Origin: Triticum aestivum
Lineage: Eukaryota; Streptophyta; Magnoliopsida; Poales; Poaceae
DNA length: 64,000 nucleotides
Assembly: GCF_018294505.1 (NCBI RefSeq)
Contig: NC_057808.1
Coordinates: 355,372,696 to 355,436,695, forward strand
Reading direction: 5' to 3'
In this document: piece after piece, positions 45,237-57,278 of the stretch
Numbering within the stretch: position 1 is the first letter of the stretch
Layout of the letters: each line of letters starts with the position of its first letter
Translations under genes and position numbers: made by a program
Notes under the pieces: generated by a model
Databases searched by the model: none
What the model was told of the DNA's origin: nothing
The model's input: the letters and a program-made list of their open reading frames with translations, nothing else

Positions 45237-47101
45237 TAAGAGGTAGATATACCAGTGGTGCTTAAACTTGCCATCGATGTTCACTTTAGTGCATGAACTT
45301 CAAAAATACACCGAACTGGTTTAAAAACTTGACAAAATACGCTGATGTAGCACCGTATTTTGGTTAGTATGCACATGTGGCGTGCCAACATGACTGTCTG
45401 TGAGTACTCTGGACAAATGGCCGCTAAAAAAGGTGTGCAAGCTATAACCAGTAACATTGTGTTAGCGAGCGTGCTGTGCTGGCCACTTAGGCATGATATT
45501 TGTAATGGCCAAGTAGGATATGCCAGCTTAAAGTATGGAGAAGGACAAGCCCGTATCGTTTGAAAGGCTGCACTCAGCTTGGCGCATTTTACAGATATTA
45601 GTTTATTTTTAAAATTTCAATAACCCGCGCGTTATAAATATTATACATACAAATAAAATAAATTATTTAGAAAATATTCACATATTTGTTTAGAAACAAT
45701 CATATGAATATTTCTGATCAAAATAGTGTTTGTCTAATTTAGAGTAATACAATTTTTCCTAAATTCAAATTCATAAAAATTATTTTAATTATACAAAAAA
45801 TTGAATAATTATACGCACATTTTTATAATTCATAAGTGTATGTTGTTTAAGAAATCTTATGTACAATTTAATATTCATAAATATGAAAATTTCAAATTGA
45901 TTTTTTTATAAATATCCACTCCTGACTATATTTTAATTATATAAAATTATGAATATATGGCACCATTTAAAGTTACATACAAGTGCATATTAATAAAAAA
46001 ATTCTATTCAGAATTTTGTAGAATTTAATATAAGCCAAGGGTGTATAACTCTTTTTGCATTTACTAAATAATTTAACTGTTGTTATAATTGTTATGCATT
46101 TACTAAACCATTTAGTTTTTTTATTTACAAAACGCTTTAAATATAACCCACATGTTAATAAGTGAATATTTTTCAAAATTACATGATTTTTAAATAAGTA
46201 ATTTTATTTGTATGTAAAATATTTGTAAAGCACAAACATTTTTTTAGGGAAACAAACATTTTAAATGTTTTTTTATTACTGTGATTGTAATTTACAAAAA
46301 ATTTAGGAAGTTCTAAGAAATAACATGTTAAAAATGGGTTGCACGGACAACAACCTGTTAAAACGCAGAAACCTGTTGTCGCACAGAACAAAATGTATAG
46401 TATTGCTATAAAAAGAACAAAATGTATAGTTATCCTAATACGTCATCTTTTCCGGTTTATAAGGCTCAACTCAAAAATCTCACCAATCAAGATAGATGAT
46501 GAGTGGTGGAATAATTTTGATAGTTTGCAGAAGTACTCAATTAATTCGCTCATTTTCCTCAAACAATTATGTTTACCAATGCATTAATTACAATTCATGC
46601 ATGCATGCCAATAAAGAACTCAGAACTTTTACATGCATTAGTGAGTTTTCTTTTAGTCCTCGCATGCAGTGATTTAGTGCACGTTGATATCCGAGCGTGT
46701 GATGAAAAGCAATAGAAATGAGACTTATAAAACGGAGAAACGAAAGTTTTGAGATAAGCTCTGTAAACCGAAAAGGGAGGTAGTATGTTTTCCTAAAAAG
46801 AGAAGTTATCCTAATATGTCGAAAGTTAAAAGATGGTGGAGTGCCTTGCGTAGCCTGTTATCTAGCACAAGGCTGCATGATCGAGTCCCAACCCTCACAA
46901 CTTATGTTGGCATGCCACGTGTGCATTGCTAACCAAAATACGGTGCCACGTTAGCGTACTTTAGCGTCTAGTGATAAGATTAACACCGTATTTACATGCT
47001 CGAGCCAAGTTTTGAAATCAATTCAGTATATTTTTTAAGTTCAAGCACTAAAGTGATCATTGATGGCAAGTTTAAGCATCATTGTTTTATTTATCTCTTA
47101 A
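45237..47101. mobile_element. Long inverted-repeat element with AT-rich core
   Basis: Left arm 45,237-45,392 and right arm 46,904-47,101 are inverted copies (GCTTAAACTTGCCATC, TTTAGTGC, CGTATTTTGGTTAG, GTGCCAACAT shared). The right arm carries about 55 extra bases in the middle. The core (45,600-46,350) is strongly AT-rich with no coding frame above about 80 codons. It is probably a non-autonomous DNA transposon; I could not find a convincing target duplication, and the terminal bases are uncertain. Confidence 0.6.
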
Positions 47102-48205
47102 AAAAACTTTCCTTCCACCTCTGGTGTTTCCTTGGTTTTCACTTCTCCAAGAAACATGGATTTCATTGTTCCCTATCCAATCAACCAGACTGTAAATGGA
47201 AACGAGAGATTCCTCTTGGCAACAAGAAAGAAACGTTGGATGTCAGGATGTGATCCTCTCAAATCAAAAGAAAAGAAAAGTTTGGGTGCCATAGACACCC
47301 TGTAGGATGTAGCCAAAGTAAGTAGAAAACGAAGGGTGACACTGTCAAAAAGGAAAAGAAAAGAAAACGAAGGGTGACATGCATGCTCCTGTTCCGAAAA
47401 CATACAAGCCTTTTCTAGTGAAAGATCCAGAACAACTTTTGCACCACACGCGCAAATGCACCTGGACCGTTTCCGGCGCGCGCGCACACACACACCTAAA
47501 TACTTAGAACAGACAGCACGCGGACCGGGTGATGCTTCACATCACACTTGGCAAAGACAGCGGAAGTGAGATGCCAGCGAGCGTAAGGGCGACTGCACTT
47601 GGATTAGACGCATTATAGTTAACATCAGTCCAACCAAGATCCAGTTGTACAAATTGTGATTAACTTTGATGAAAAAATACGAGTACAACGGAAGTTTCTC
47701 TGTTCCTACAAGGAGTTCATGTAGCAATAATTAACACAATATATATGCTTAAAACTCTCATAGACTCATAATATACATGAATCCATGGCTTATTTAGAAG
47801 ACAAAAATTCTCATGAACTTAACTTGTATGGACCGAGATTGATCATGGTTCACCGGAGTTTACGTTTTTCTTTGACTACTGAATTGTGAGTGTTCAAAAT
47901 AAGGATTTGATAACTGGTATGCTATTTGTATGTGTATGCGCTGCTGCACGTACAGGCAGTGAGAACAATATTTCTGTATGCATTAACGTATGTAATACGC
48001 ATTGATGCATATCAATTTTGGGCTCTTTGGGAAATGATTAGCCGGTGAGCAATTTAACACTTATGTTATGCATGTCAACTGTTTTCTTTGGGCAAAGAGT
48101 GTCTTTTATTCATCAACAGCCCTATACAAAGTACAGACAGAAGCCTCCCAAAAAGAGAGGTTGATGTTCACTAATGCAAGTGTACAAGGACATAGGAGTA
48201 GCAAA
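47102..48205. other. Low-complexity and unique non-coding DNA
   Basis: A (CG)n(CA)n tract lies at about 47,475-47,495. On - the stretch near 48,100 contains AATAAA about 100 bases downstream of the next feature. No supported gene. Confidence 0.4.
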
Positions 48206-48829
48206 TCACGATTCTTGCAAAGAAAGGAGCATCTGGGGCACAATGATCCGTATAGGATGTCTCAGCCATAAGCTACTCTGTCGGAGCTTCCAAAAATACG
48301 GAAGACATGATTTGATCATCGGCTCGATGCTGTGAAAACCCGATGCACAAAGCACTGTTTCTCTCGGCTTACAGAACTGTAAAAACTCCTGGAAATTCCC
48401 AATAGCGCTAGAGCCTGAACAATGTAAGCATTCGTAAAACTCTTGAACTGTAACCATGCAGTCGGCGCACAATGTGTTGGGACATACACGTAGTACAATT
48501 CTTTGAGCCTTTCTGATCTCGCATAGCGCTGGACTGTTCGGGCCACACCTAGGGAAGGCGATCGAGCAGTGTTGCCGTCCGACAAAGCGAAGGGCCACAT
48601 GGGCCGGTTCAGGTCTTGGGCGGCTGCCCCGCCGAGGGACATGCAACGAGGGGTGGCCGCGTGCTGCTGCTGCCTGAGGATCACCGCGCCTTCGACCGGT
48701 CGCTACTGTGGTTCTAGGTGCGCGGCATTCAATGGCTGCCTGGGCAGACATGCGTGGTGCCGGCCGCCGGGCGCTGATCACGATTGCCGGTGACGGGTAC
48801 CGACGGTTGGTACTTGTACGCGCTAACAC
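48206..48829 (-). CDS. Hypothetical 207-codon open frame, possible 3' exon
   Basis: Uninterrupted frame on -. The N-terminal half is Arg/Pro/Ala-rich and GC-rich; the C-terminal half (about residues 110-200) is Cys-rich with a pattern CPNTLCADC...ECLHCSG that is not a domain I recognise. Downstream on the same strand is a GAATAAAA polyadenylation-like signal near 48,100. It may be the last exon of a transcript, a captured gene fragment, or chance in GC-rich DNA. No start context, splice site or homologue supports it strongly. Confidence 0.2.
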   Translation of the reverse strand: MLARTSTNRRYPSPAIVISARRPAPRMSAQAAIECRAPRTTVATGRRRGDPQAAAARGHPSLHVPRRGSRPRPEPAHVALRFVGRQHCSIAFPRCGPNSPALCEIRKAQRIVLRVCPNTLCADCMVTVQEFYECLHCSGSSAIGNFQEFLQFCKPRETVLCASGFHSIEPMIKSCLPYFWKLRQSSLWLRHPIRIIVPQMLLSLQES

Positions 48830-49267
48830 GCATCTATGGCGGAGGGTCCGGCGCTTGGGCGGCGGCCACCATGGTCCTACCCCTCTGCTCCGCTAGTACC
48901 ACCCTACTGTGACCCTGATGGCCCGGGTGAGAGAGATCATGTGAGAATTCTGCGTGACTGTGACTGATTGCCATGTAAACCTTCTCTTCCGGACGGCCCT
49001 AGCTTATGTGTGCAGTCATGCAGATCGACTCCTAAAACAATGCATCTCTACTCCGGTTCGGTCCATTCCCGGCGGCAACGAACGAGTAACCGGGCGACAA
49101 GTGTTTGGATGTGTATTTATGCTTAAAGTGTGCCATGATTAGCTAGCGAAAATTGTTGAGGGGGTAGCTGATTGCCGGATGGTCAAGGGCGTGCATGGCC
49201 ACTGGTGTGCTGATTGGATCATCTTCAGATTTGATGTCCCTACATGATTCGAAACTGACTCTTGAGT
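48830..49267. other. Unassigned intergenic sequence
   Basis: Mixed composition, no gene, repeat or element end that I can support. Confidence 0.4.
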
Positions 49268-50221
49268 ACTAAGAGCATCTCTAATCGATCCCCTATAATA
49301 TGGTATAGTACATTTTAGACGAGCATATTTGCTCCTCTAAAAAAGTGTTGTTTTAAACTGAACTCCTTAAAAAAAATGAACGCAAATTCGGTGGAATTTT
49401 GATCCAAACAACTCCATCAAACTTGATTTGAACTCGATTTGACCAGTTGCATAAAATATCATAACTTAAACAACACTTAAACTAGATTGCATAAAAACTA
49501 AGGAAACTACTCGCTATCGCTTTCGTTCTCCAACCTCTCTCGGTCTGATTCGGTCATGGGCTCGTCGCACGCTCCGCCGCCACCGCCTTGGCCCTCATCG
49601 CCGGCACCGCCTTGGCCCACTCCGTTGCCACCGCCATCACCGTCGGAGTTGCTGGAGCAAAGATCGAAGAGTTCCGTCACCCCGGCCTTGTACATCTTAT
49701 GCAACCGTCGCTCCTCCTCGGCACGCTTCAGTACAGGCCCTCACAAGCCTTCCGGTCTCCCCGCATGTCCTGTGCGGTGGCCACCCGGGGGTCGACAGGC
49801 CCATACTGTGACAGACCATCAGGGAAGTTGCGCCGGACGTTGGCGTCATGGAGACGTACTGACATAAAGTTGTATTCCCTCCCCACCTACGCCGCGGAGT
49901 GGAAAGATCCAATCCAAAAAAATCATGTGTTTCATGGTCGGTGACCTCCTGACCCCCACCCCCACCGATGTTGCCGCACGCTGAGGTATTTCCTCTGTGG
50001 TGGCGGTGGTGTGAGGTCGGGGAAGCAAGAAGGGCCGTAGCGGGAGGAGGAAGCGCCGCCGTGACAACGGGCTCGGGATGGCTCGTGGCTGCGTGGATTC
50101 GCACTTGGGATCGACGACAGGGAGTGGCGGGGAAGCGCCGGCGTGAATAAGGGTGGGGGTGGGTGTGCGCTGGCGGAGCTTAGACGACGACAAAACGGAA
50201 GAGGGGAGAGGCGTGGTGTCG
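49268..50221 (-). other. Repeat-like segment with antisense Gly/Ser/Pro-rich frames
   Basis: Starts with GAGCATCTCTAATCGATCCC, the kind of start seen in abundant grass DNA transposons. On -, 49,704-49,507 reads MYKAGVTELFDLCSSNSD, then Gly-rich and acidic, and 50,193-49,846 is Ser/Pro/Arg-rich. The first peptide resembles hypothetical proteins repeated in Triticeae genomes, as I recall. No matching end is visible, perhaps because the right part is displaced by the LINE fragment and C2. Confidence 0.3.
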
Positions 50222-50249
50222 AAATTTTTTACTACCGAAATAGGCTTTC
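50222..50249 (-). mobile_element. 3' terminus of a LINE fragment (piece 1)
   Basis: On - it reads GAAAGCCTATTTCGG and ends TAGTAAAAAA, continuing the fragment at 59,014-59,230 across C2. A short A tract marks the LINE 3' end. Confidence 0.5.
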
Positions 50250-51970
50250 TGTTGGGAATCGTAGCATAATTTTAAAATTTTCCTACGCTCACCAAGATGC
50301 ATCTATGGAGTCTACTAGCAACGAGGGGAAAGGAGTGCATCTACATACCCTTGTAGATCGCAAGCGGAAGCGTTCCAATGAACGTGGATGACGGAGTCGT
50401 ACTCGCCGTGATCCAAATCACCGATGACCGAGTGCCGAACGGACGGCACCTCCGCGTTCAACACACGTACGGTGCAGCGACGTCTCCTCCTTCTTGATCC
50501 AGCAAGGGGGAAGGAGAGGTTGATGGAGATCCAACAGCACGACGGCGTGGTGGTGGATGTAGCGGGTCTCCGGCAGGGCTTCGCCGAGCTTCTGCGAGAG
50601 AGAGAGAGGTGTTGCAGGGGAGGAGGGAGGCGCCCAAAGCTGTAGGTTGCTGTCCTCCCTCCCCCCCTTTTATATAGGCCCCTGGGGGGGTGCGCCAGCC
50701 CTGGGAGATGGGATCTCCAAGGGGGGGCGGCGGCCAAGGGGGGAAGGGGTTGCCTTGCCCCCCAAGGCAAGGGGGAAGCTCCCCCCCTAGGGTTCCCAAC
50801 CCTAGGCGCATGGGGGGAGGCCCAAGGGGGGCGCCCCAGCCCACTAAGGGCTGGTTCCCTTCCACTTTCAGCCCACGGGGCCCTCCGGGATAGGTGGCCC
50901 CACCCGGTGGACCCCCGGGACCCTTCCGGTGGTCCCGGTACAATACCGGTAACCCCCGAAACTTTCCCGGTGGCCGAAACTTGACTTCCTATATATAATT
51001 CTTCACCTCCGGACCATTCCGGAACCTCTCGTGACGTCCGGGATCTCATCCGGGACTCCGAACAACTTTCGGGTTTCCGCATACATATATCTCTACAACC
51101 CTAGCGTCACCGGACCTTAAGTGTGTAGACCCTACGGGTTCGGGAGACATGCAGACATGACCGAGACGCCTCTCCGGTCAATAACCAACAGCGGGATCTG
51201 GATACCCATGTTGGCTCCCACATGTTCCACGATGATCTCATCGGATGAACCACGGTGTCGAGGATTCAATCAATCCCGTATGCAATTCCCTTTGTCAATC
51301 GGTATGTTACTTGCCCGAGATTCGATCGTCGGTATCCCAATACCTTGTTCAATCTCGTTACCGGCAAGTCTCTTTACTCGTACCGCAATGCATGATCCCG
51401 TGACTAACGCCTTAGTCACATTGAGCTCATTATGATGATGCATTACCGAGTGGGCCCAGAGATACCTCTCCGTCACACGGAGTGACAAATCCCAGTCTCG
51501 ATCCGTGCCAACCCAACAGACACTTTCGGAGATACCCGTAGTGCACCTTTATAGTCACCCAGTTACGTTGTGACGTTTGGCACACCCAAAGCACTCCTAC
51601 GGTATCCGGGAGTTGCACGATCTCATGGTCTAAGGAAAAGATACTTGACATTGGAAAAGCTCTAGCAAACGAAACTACACGATCTTTTATGCTATGCTTA
51701 GGATTGGGTCTTGTCCATCACATCATTCTCCTAATGATGTGATCCCGTTATCAATGACATCCAATGTCCATAGTCAGGAAACCATGACTATCTGTTGATC
51801 AACGAGCTAGTCAACTAGAGGCTTACTAGGGACACGTTGTGGTCTATGTATTCACACATGTATTACGATTTCCGGACAATACAATTATAGCATGAATAAT
51901 AGACAATTACCATGAACAAAGAAATATAATAATAACCATTTATTATTGCCTCTAGGGCATATTTCCAACA
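50250..51970 (-). mobile_element. C2 left LTR (3' LTR in element sense)
   Basis: 1,721 bp; on - starts TGTTGGAAATATGCCC and ends ...CGATTCCCAACA. Small differences from the right LTR are mostly in homopolymer C/G runs and the GA repeat at about 50,600. Confidence 0.95.
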
Positions 51971-51988
51971 GTCTCCCACTTGCACTAG
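51971..51988 (-). other. C2 polypurine tract
   Basis: On - CTAGTGCAAGTGGGAGAC directly before the 3' LTR. Confidence 0.7.
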
Positions 51989-52002
51989 AGTCAATAATCT
52001 AG

Positions 52003-55000
52003 TTACATTGTGATGAATCGAACACCCATTGCGTCCTGGTGTTGATCATGTTTTGCCCTAGGGAGAGGTTTAGTCAACGGATCTGCTACATTCAGGTCCG
52101 TATGTACTTTACAAATATCTATGTCTCCATTTTGAACACTTTCACGAATGGAGTTGAAGCGACGCTTGATATGCCTGGTCTTCCTGTGAAACCTGGGCTC
52201 CTTCGCAAGGGCAATAGCTCCAGTGTTGTCACAGAAGAGAGTCATCGGGCCCGACGCATTGGGAATCACCCCTAGGTCGGTAATGAACTCCTTCATCCAG
52301 ACTGCTTCCTGTGCTGCCTCCGAGGCTGCCATGTACTCCGCTTCACATGTAGATCCCGCCACGACGCTTTGCTTGCAACTGCACCAGCTTACTGCTCCTC
52401 CATTCAAAATATACACGTATCCGGTCTGTGACTTCGAGTCATCCAGATCTGTGTCGAAGCTAGCGTCGACGTAACCCTTTACGACGAGCTCTTCGTCACC
52501 TCCATAAACGAGAAACATATCCTTAGTCCTCTTCAGGTACTTCAGGATATTCTTGACCGCTGTCCAGTGTTCCTTGCCGGGATTACTTTGGTACCTTCCT
52601 ACCAAACTTACGGCAAGGTTTACATCAGGTCTGGTACACAGCATGGCATACATAATAGACCCTATGGCCGAGGCATAGGGGATGACACTCATCTCTTCTA
52701 TATCTTCTGCCGTGGTCGGGCATTGAGCCGTGCTCAATTGCACACCTTGCAATACAGGCAAGAACCCCTTCTTGGACTGATCCATACTGAACTTCTTCAA
52801 TATCTTGTCAAGGTATGTACTCTGTGAAAGACCAATGAGGCGTCTTGATCTATCTCTATAGATCTTGATGCCTAATATATAAGCAGCTTCTCCAAGGTCC
52901 TTCATTGAAAAACACTTATTCAAATAGGCCTTTATACTTTCCAAGAATTCTATATCATTTCCCATCAATAGTATGTCATCCACATATAATATGAGAAATG
53001 CTACAGAGCTCCCACTCACTTTCTTGTAAACACAGGCTTCTCCATAAGTCTGTGTAAACCCAAACGCTTTGATCATCTCATCAAAGCGAATGTTCCAACT
53101 CCGAGATGCTTGCACCAGCCCATAGATTGAGCGCTGGAGCTTGCACACTTTGTTAGCATTCTTAGGATCGACAAAACCTTCCGGCTGCATCATATACAAC
53201 TCTTCCTTAAGGAAGCCGTTAAGGAATGCCGTTTTGACGTCCATCTGCCATATCTCATAATCATAGTATGCGGCAATTGCTAACATGATTCGGACGGACT
53301 TCAGCTTCGCTACGGGTGAGAAAGTCTCATCGTAGTCAACCCCTTGAACTTGTCGATAACCCTTAGCGACAAGTCGAGCTTTGTAGATGGTCACATTACC
53401 ATCCGCGTCCGTCTTCTTCTTAAAGATCCATTTGTTTTCTATGGCTCGCCGATCATCGGGCAAGTCAGTCAAAGTCCATACTTTGTTTTCATACATGGAT
53501 CCTATCTCGGATTTCATGGCTTCTAGCCATTTGTCGGAATCCGGGCCCGCCATCGCTTCTTCATAGTTCGAAGGTTCACCGTTGTCTAACAACATGATTT
53601 CCAGGACAGGGTTGCCGTACCACTCTGGTGCGGAACGTGTCCTTGTGGACCTACGAAGTTCAGTAACTTGATCCGAAGCTTCATGATCATCATCATTAAC
53701 TTCCTCCCCAGTCGGTGTAGGCACCACAGGAACATTTTCCCGCGCTGCGCTACTTTCCGGTTCGGAAGGGGTGACTATCACCTCATCAAGTTCCACTTTC
53801 CTCCCACTCAATTCTTTCGAGAGAAACTCCTTCTCCAGAAAGGACCCGTTCTTGGCAACGAAGATCTTGCCTTCGGATCTGAGGTAGAAGGTATACCCAA
53901 TAGTTTCCTTAGGGTATCCTATGAAGACGCATTTTTCCGATTTGGGTTCGAGCTTTTCAGGTTGAAGTTTCTTGACATAAGCATCGCATCCCCAAACTTT
54001 TAGAAACGACAGCTTAGGTTTCTTCCCAAACCATAATTCATACGGTGTCGTCTCAACGGATTTCGACGGAGCCCTATTTAAAGTGAATGCGGCAGTCTCT
54101 AAAGCATAACCCCAAAATGAGAGCGGTAAATCGGTAAGAGACATCATAGATCGCACCATATCCAATAGAGTGCGATTACGACGTTCGGACACACCATTTC
54201 TCTGAGGTGTTCCAGGCGGCGTGAGTTGTGAAACTATTCCACATTTCCTTAAGTGTGCACCAAATTCGTGACTTAAATATTCTCCACCACGATCTGATCG
54301 TAGGAATTTTATTCTCCTGTCACGTTGATTCTCAACCTCACTCTGAAATTCCTTGAACTTTTCAAAGGTTTCAGACTTGTGTTTCATTAGGTAGACATAC
54401 CCATATCTACTTAAATCATCAGTGAGAGTGAGAACATAACGATATCCTCCGCGAGCCTCAACACTCATTGGACCACACACATCGGTATGTATGATTTCCA
54501 ATAAGTTGGTTGCTCGCTCCATTGTTCCGGAGAACGGAGTCTTGGTCATCTTACCCATGAGGCATGGTTCGCACGTGTCAAATGATTCGTAATCAAGAGA
54601 CTCCAAAAGTCCATCTGCATGGAGCTTCTTCATGCGCTTGACACCAATGTGACCAAGGCGGCAGTGCCACAAGTATGTGGGACTATCGTTATCAACTTTA
54701 CATCTTTTGGTATTCACACTATGAACATGTGTAACATCACGTTCGAGATTCATCAAAAATAAACCATTGACCAGCGGGGCATGACCATAAAACATATCTC
54801 TCAAATAAATAGAACAACCATTATTCTCGGATTTAAATGAGTAGCCATCTCGAATTAAACGAGATCCAGATACAATGTTCATGCTCAAAGCTGGCACTAA
54901 ATAACAATTATTGAGGTTTAAAACTAATCCCGTGGGTAGATGCAGAGGTAGCGTGCCGACGGCGATCACATCGACCTTGGAACCATTCCCGACGCGCATC

Positions 55001-55983
55001 GTCACCTCGTCCTTTGCCAGTCTCCGTTTATTCCGTAGTTCCTGTTTTGAGTTACAAATATGAGCAACCGCACCGGTATCAAATACCCAGGAGCTACTAC
55101 GAGTACTGGTAAGGTACACATCAATTACTTGTATATCACATATACCTTGGGTGTTGCCGGCCTTCTTCTTGTCCGCTAAATATTTGGGGCAGTTCCGCTT
55201 CCAGTGACCACTTCCCTTGCAATAAAAGCACTCAGTCCCGGGCTTGGGTCCATTCTTTGACTTCTTCCCAGTAACTGGTTTACCGGGCGCGGCAACTCCC
55301 TTGCCGTCCTTCTTGAAGTTCTTCTTACCCTTGCCCTTCTTGAACTTAGTGGTTTTATTCACCATCAACACTTGATGTTCTTTTCTGATCTCCCCTTCCG
55401 CTGATTTCAGCATTGAATATACCTCGGGAATGGTCTTTTCCATCCCCTGCATATTGTAGTTCATCACAAAGCTCTTGTAGCTTGGTGGAAGCGACTGGAG
55501 GATTCTGTCAATGACCGCGTCATCCGGGAGATTAACTCCCAGCTGAGACAAGCGGTTGTGCAACCCAGACATTCTGAGTATGTGCTCACTAACAGAACTG
55601 TTCTCCTCCATTTTACAGCTGAAGAACTTGTCGGAGACATCATATCTCTCGACCCGGGCATGAGCTTGAAAAACCAGTTTCAGCTCCTCGAACATCTCAT
55701 ATGCTCCATGTTTCTCAAAACGCTTTTGGAGACCCGGTTCTAAGCTGTAAAGCATGCCGCACTGAACGAGGGAGTAATCATCAGCACGTGATTGCCAAGC
55801 GTTCATAACGTCTTGGTTCTGTGGGATTGGTGCATCACCTAGCGGTGCTTCTAAGACATAATCTTTCTTGGCTACTATGAGGATGAGCCTCAGGTTCCGG
55901 ACCCAGTCCGTATAGTTGCTGCCATCATCTTTCAGCTTGGTTTTCTCTAGGAACGCGTTGAAATTGAGGACAACGTTGGCCAT
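52003..55983 (-). CDS. C2 gag-pol polyprotein, intact (1,326 aa)
   Basis: Single uninterrupted Copia polyprotein from ATG 55,981-55,983. Domains (approximate residues): gag/UBN2 1-230; CCHC knuckle CFYCKGSGHWKRNC about 246-260; protease with DTGA about 302; pre-integrase HHCC finger (WHCRLGHIG...CEPCLMGK) about 440-490; integrase core D,D,E (HTDVCGP about 498, RSDRGGEY, NGVSERRNR about 598); RT from about 850 (DETFSPVAKL, QMDVKTAFLNG) with YVDD about 999; RNase H from about 1,175 (YVDASFDTD, TCEAEYMA, CDNTGAIALA). Integrase precedes RT, the Copia order. Gag and pol are in one frame, so gag excess would need splicing or processing. One oddity: YGLVQASRSWN has Val where Copia RT usually has Lys. 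Confidence 0.95.
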   Translation of the reverse strand: MANVVLNFNAFLEKTKLKDDGSNYTDWVRNLRLILIVAKKDYVLEAPLGDAPIPQNQDVMNAWQSRADDYSLVQCGMLYSLEPGLQKRFEKHGAYEMFEELKLVFQAHARVERYDVSDKFFSCKMEENSSVSEHILRMSGLHNRLSQLGVNLPDDAVIDRILQSLPPSYKSFVMNYNMQGMEKTIPEVYSMLKSAEGEIRKEHQVLMVNKTTKFKKGKGKKNFKKDGKGVAAPGKPVTGKKSKNGPKPGTECFYCKGSGHWKRNCPKYLADKKKAGNTQGICDIQVIDVYLTSTRSSSWVFDTGAVAHICNSKQELRNKRRLAKDEVTMRVGNGSKVDVIAVGTLPLHLPTGLVLNLNNCYLVPALSMNIVSGSRLIRDGYSFKSENNGCSIYLRDMFYGHAPLVNGLFLMNLERDVTHVHSVNTKRCKVDNDSPTYLWHCRLGHIGVKRMKKLHADGLLESLDYESFDTCEPCLMGKMTKTPFSGTMERATNLLEIIHTDVCGPMSVEARGGYRYVLTLTDDLSRYGYVYLMKHKSETFEKFKEFQSEVENQRDRRIKFLRSDRGGEYLSHEFGAHLRKCGIVSQLTPPGTPQRNGVSERRNRTLLDMVRSMMSLTDLPLSFWGYALETAAFTLNRAPSKSVETTPYELWFGKKPKLSFLKVWGCDAYVKKLQPEKLEPKSEKCVFIGYPKETIGYTFYLRSEGKIFVAKNGSFLEKEFLSKELSGRKVELDEVIVTPSEPESSAARENVPVVPTPTGEEVNDDDHEASDQVTELRRSTRTRSAPEWYGNPVLEIMLLDNGEPSNYEEAMAGPDSDKWLEAMKSEIGSMYENKVWTLTDLPDDRRAIENKWIFKKKTDADGNVTIYKARLVAKGYRQVQGVDYDETFSPVAKLKSVRIMLAIAAYYDYEIWQMDVKTAFLNGFLKEELYMMQPEGFVDPKNANKVCKLQRSIYGLVQASRSWNIRFDEMIKAFGFTQTYGEACVYKKVSGSSVAFLILYVDDILLMGNDIEFLESIKAYLNKCFSMKDLGEAAYILGIKIYRDRSRRLIGLSQSTYLDKILKKFSMDQSKKGFLPVLQGVQLSTAQCPTTAEDIEEMSVIPYASAIGSIMYAMLCTRPDVNLAVSLVGRYQSNPGKEHWTAVKNILKYLKRTKDMFLVYGGDEELVVKGYVDASFDTDLDDSKSQTGYVYILNGGAVSWCSCKQSVVAGSTCEAEYMAASEAAQEAVWMKEFITDLGVIPNASGPMTLFCDNTGAIALAKEPRFHRKTRHIKRRFNSIRESVQNGDIDICKVHTDLNVADPLTKPLPRAKHDQHQDAMGVRFITM

Positions 55984-57278
55984 TTGATCTACAATACATA
56001 GTGTAAAGATTTTAGACTAAGTTCATGATAATTAAGTTCATCTAATCAAATTATTTAATGAACTCCCACTCAGATAGACATCCCTCTAGTCATCTAAGTG
56101 AAACATGATCCGAGTTAACTAGGCCGTGTCCGATCATCACGTGAGACGGACTAGTCAAGATCGGTGAACATCTCCATGTTGATCGTATCTTCTATACGAC
56201 TCATGCTCGACCTTTCGGTCCTCCGTGTTCCGAGGCCATGTCTGTACATGCTAGGCTCGTCAAGTCAACCTAAGTGTATTGCGTGTGTTCCGAGGCCATG
56301 TCTGTACATGCTAGGCTCGTCAACACCCGTTGTATTCGAACGTTAGAATCTATCACACCCGATCATCACGTGGTGCTTCGAAACAACGAACCTTCGCAAC
56401 GGTGCACAGTTAGGGTGAACACTTTCTTGAAATTATTATAAGGGATCATCCTACTTGCTACCGTCGTTCTAAGCAAATAAGATGCAAAAACATGATAAAC
56501 ATCACATGCAATCAAATAGTGACATGATATGGCCAATATCATCATGCTCCTTTGATCTCCATCTTCGGGGCACCATGATCATCTTCGTCACCGGCATGAC
56601 ACCATGATCTCCATCATCATGATCTCCATCATTGTGTCTTCATGAAGTCGTCACGCCAACGATTACTTCTACTTCTATGGCTAACGCGTTTAGCAACAAA
56701 GTAAAGTAATTTACATGGCGTTATTCAATGACACGCAGGTCATACAAAATAATAAAGACAACTCCTATGGCTCCTGCCGGTTGTCATACTCATCGACATG
56801 CAAGTCGTGATTCCTATTACAAGAATATGATCAATCTCATACATCACATATATCATTCATCACATCTTCTGGCCATATCACATCACATAGCACTTGCTGC
56901 AAAAACAAGTTAGACGTCCTCTAATTGTTGTTGCAAGTTTTTACGTGGTTTGTAGGTTTCTAGCAAGAACGTTTCTTACCTACGTATGACCACAACGTGA
57001 TTTGCCAATTTCTATTTACCCTTCATAAGGACCCTTTTCATCGAATCCGTTCCGACTAAAGTAGGAGAGACAGACACCCGCTAGCCACCTTATGCAACTA
57101 GTGCATGTCAGTCGGTGGAACCTGTCTCACGTAAGCGTACGTGTAAGGTCGGTCCGGGCCGCTTCATCCTACAATGCCGCCGAAACAAGAAAAGACTAGT
57201 AGCGGCAAGAAGAATTGGCAAACTCAACGCCCACAACTGCTTTGTGTTCTACTCGTGCATAGTAACTACGCATAGGCC
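55984..57278 (-). other. C2 5' leader
   Basis: About 1.3 kb of non-coding leader between PBS and gag. It contains a 39-bp element repeated at 60-bp spacing (56,225-56,263 and 56,285-56,323) and clustered GGAGATCATG words (about 56,570-56,640). By eye it is about 96% identical to the C3 leader. Likely holds packaging and dimerisation signals; no ORF of interest. Confidence 0.75.

Noticed and set aside
51121..51435. Open frame of 104 codons, repeated identically at 58,164-58,478
   Set aside because: Both lie inside the two LTRs of C2; identical because the LTRs are. No coding evidence.
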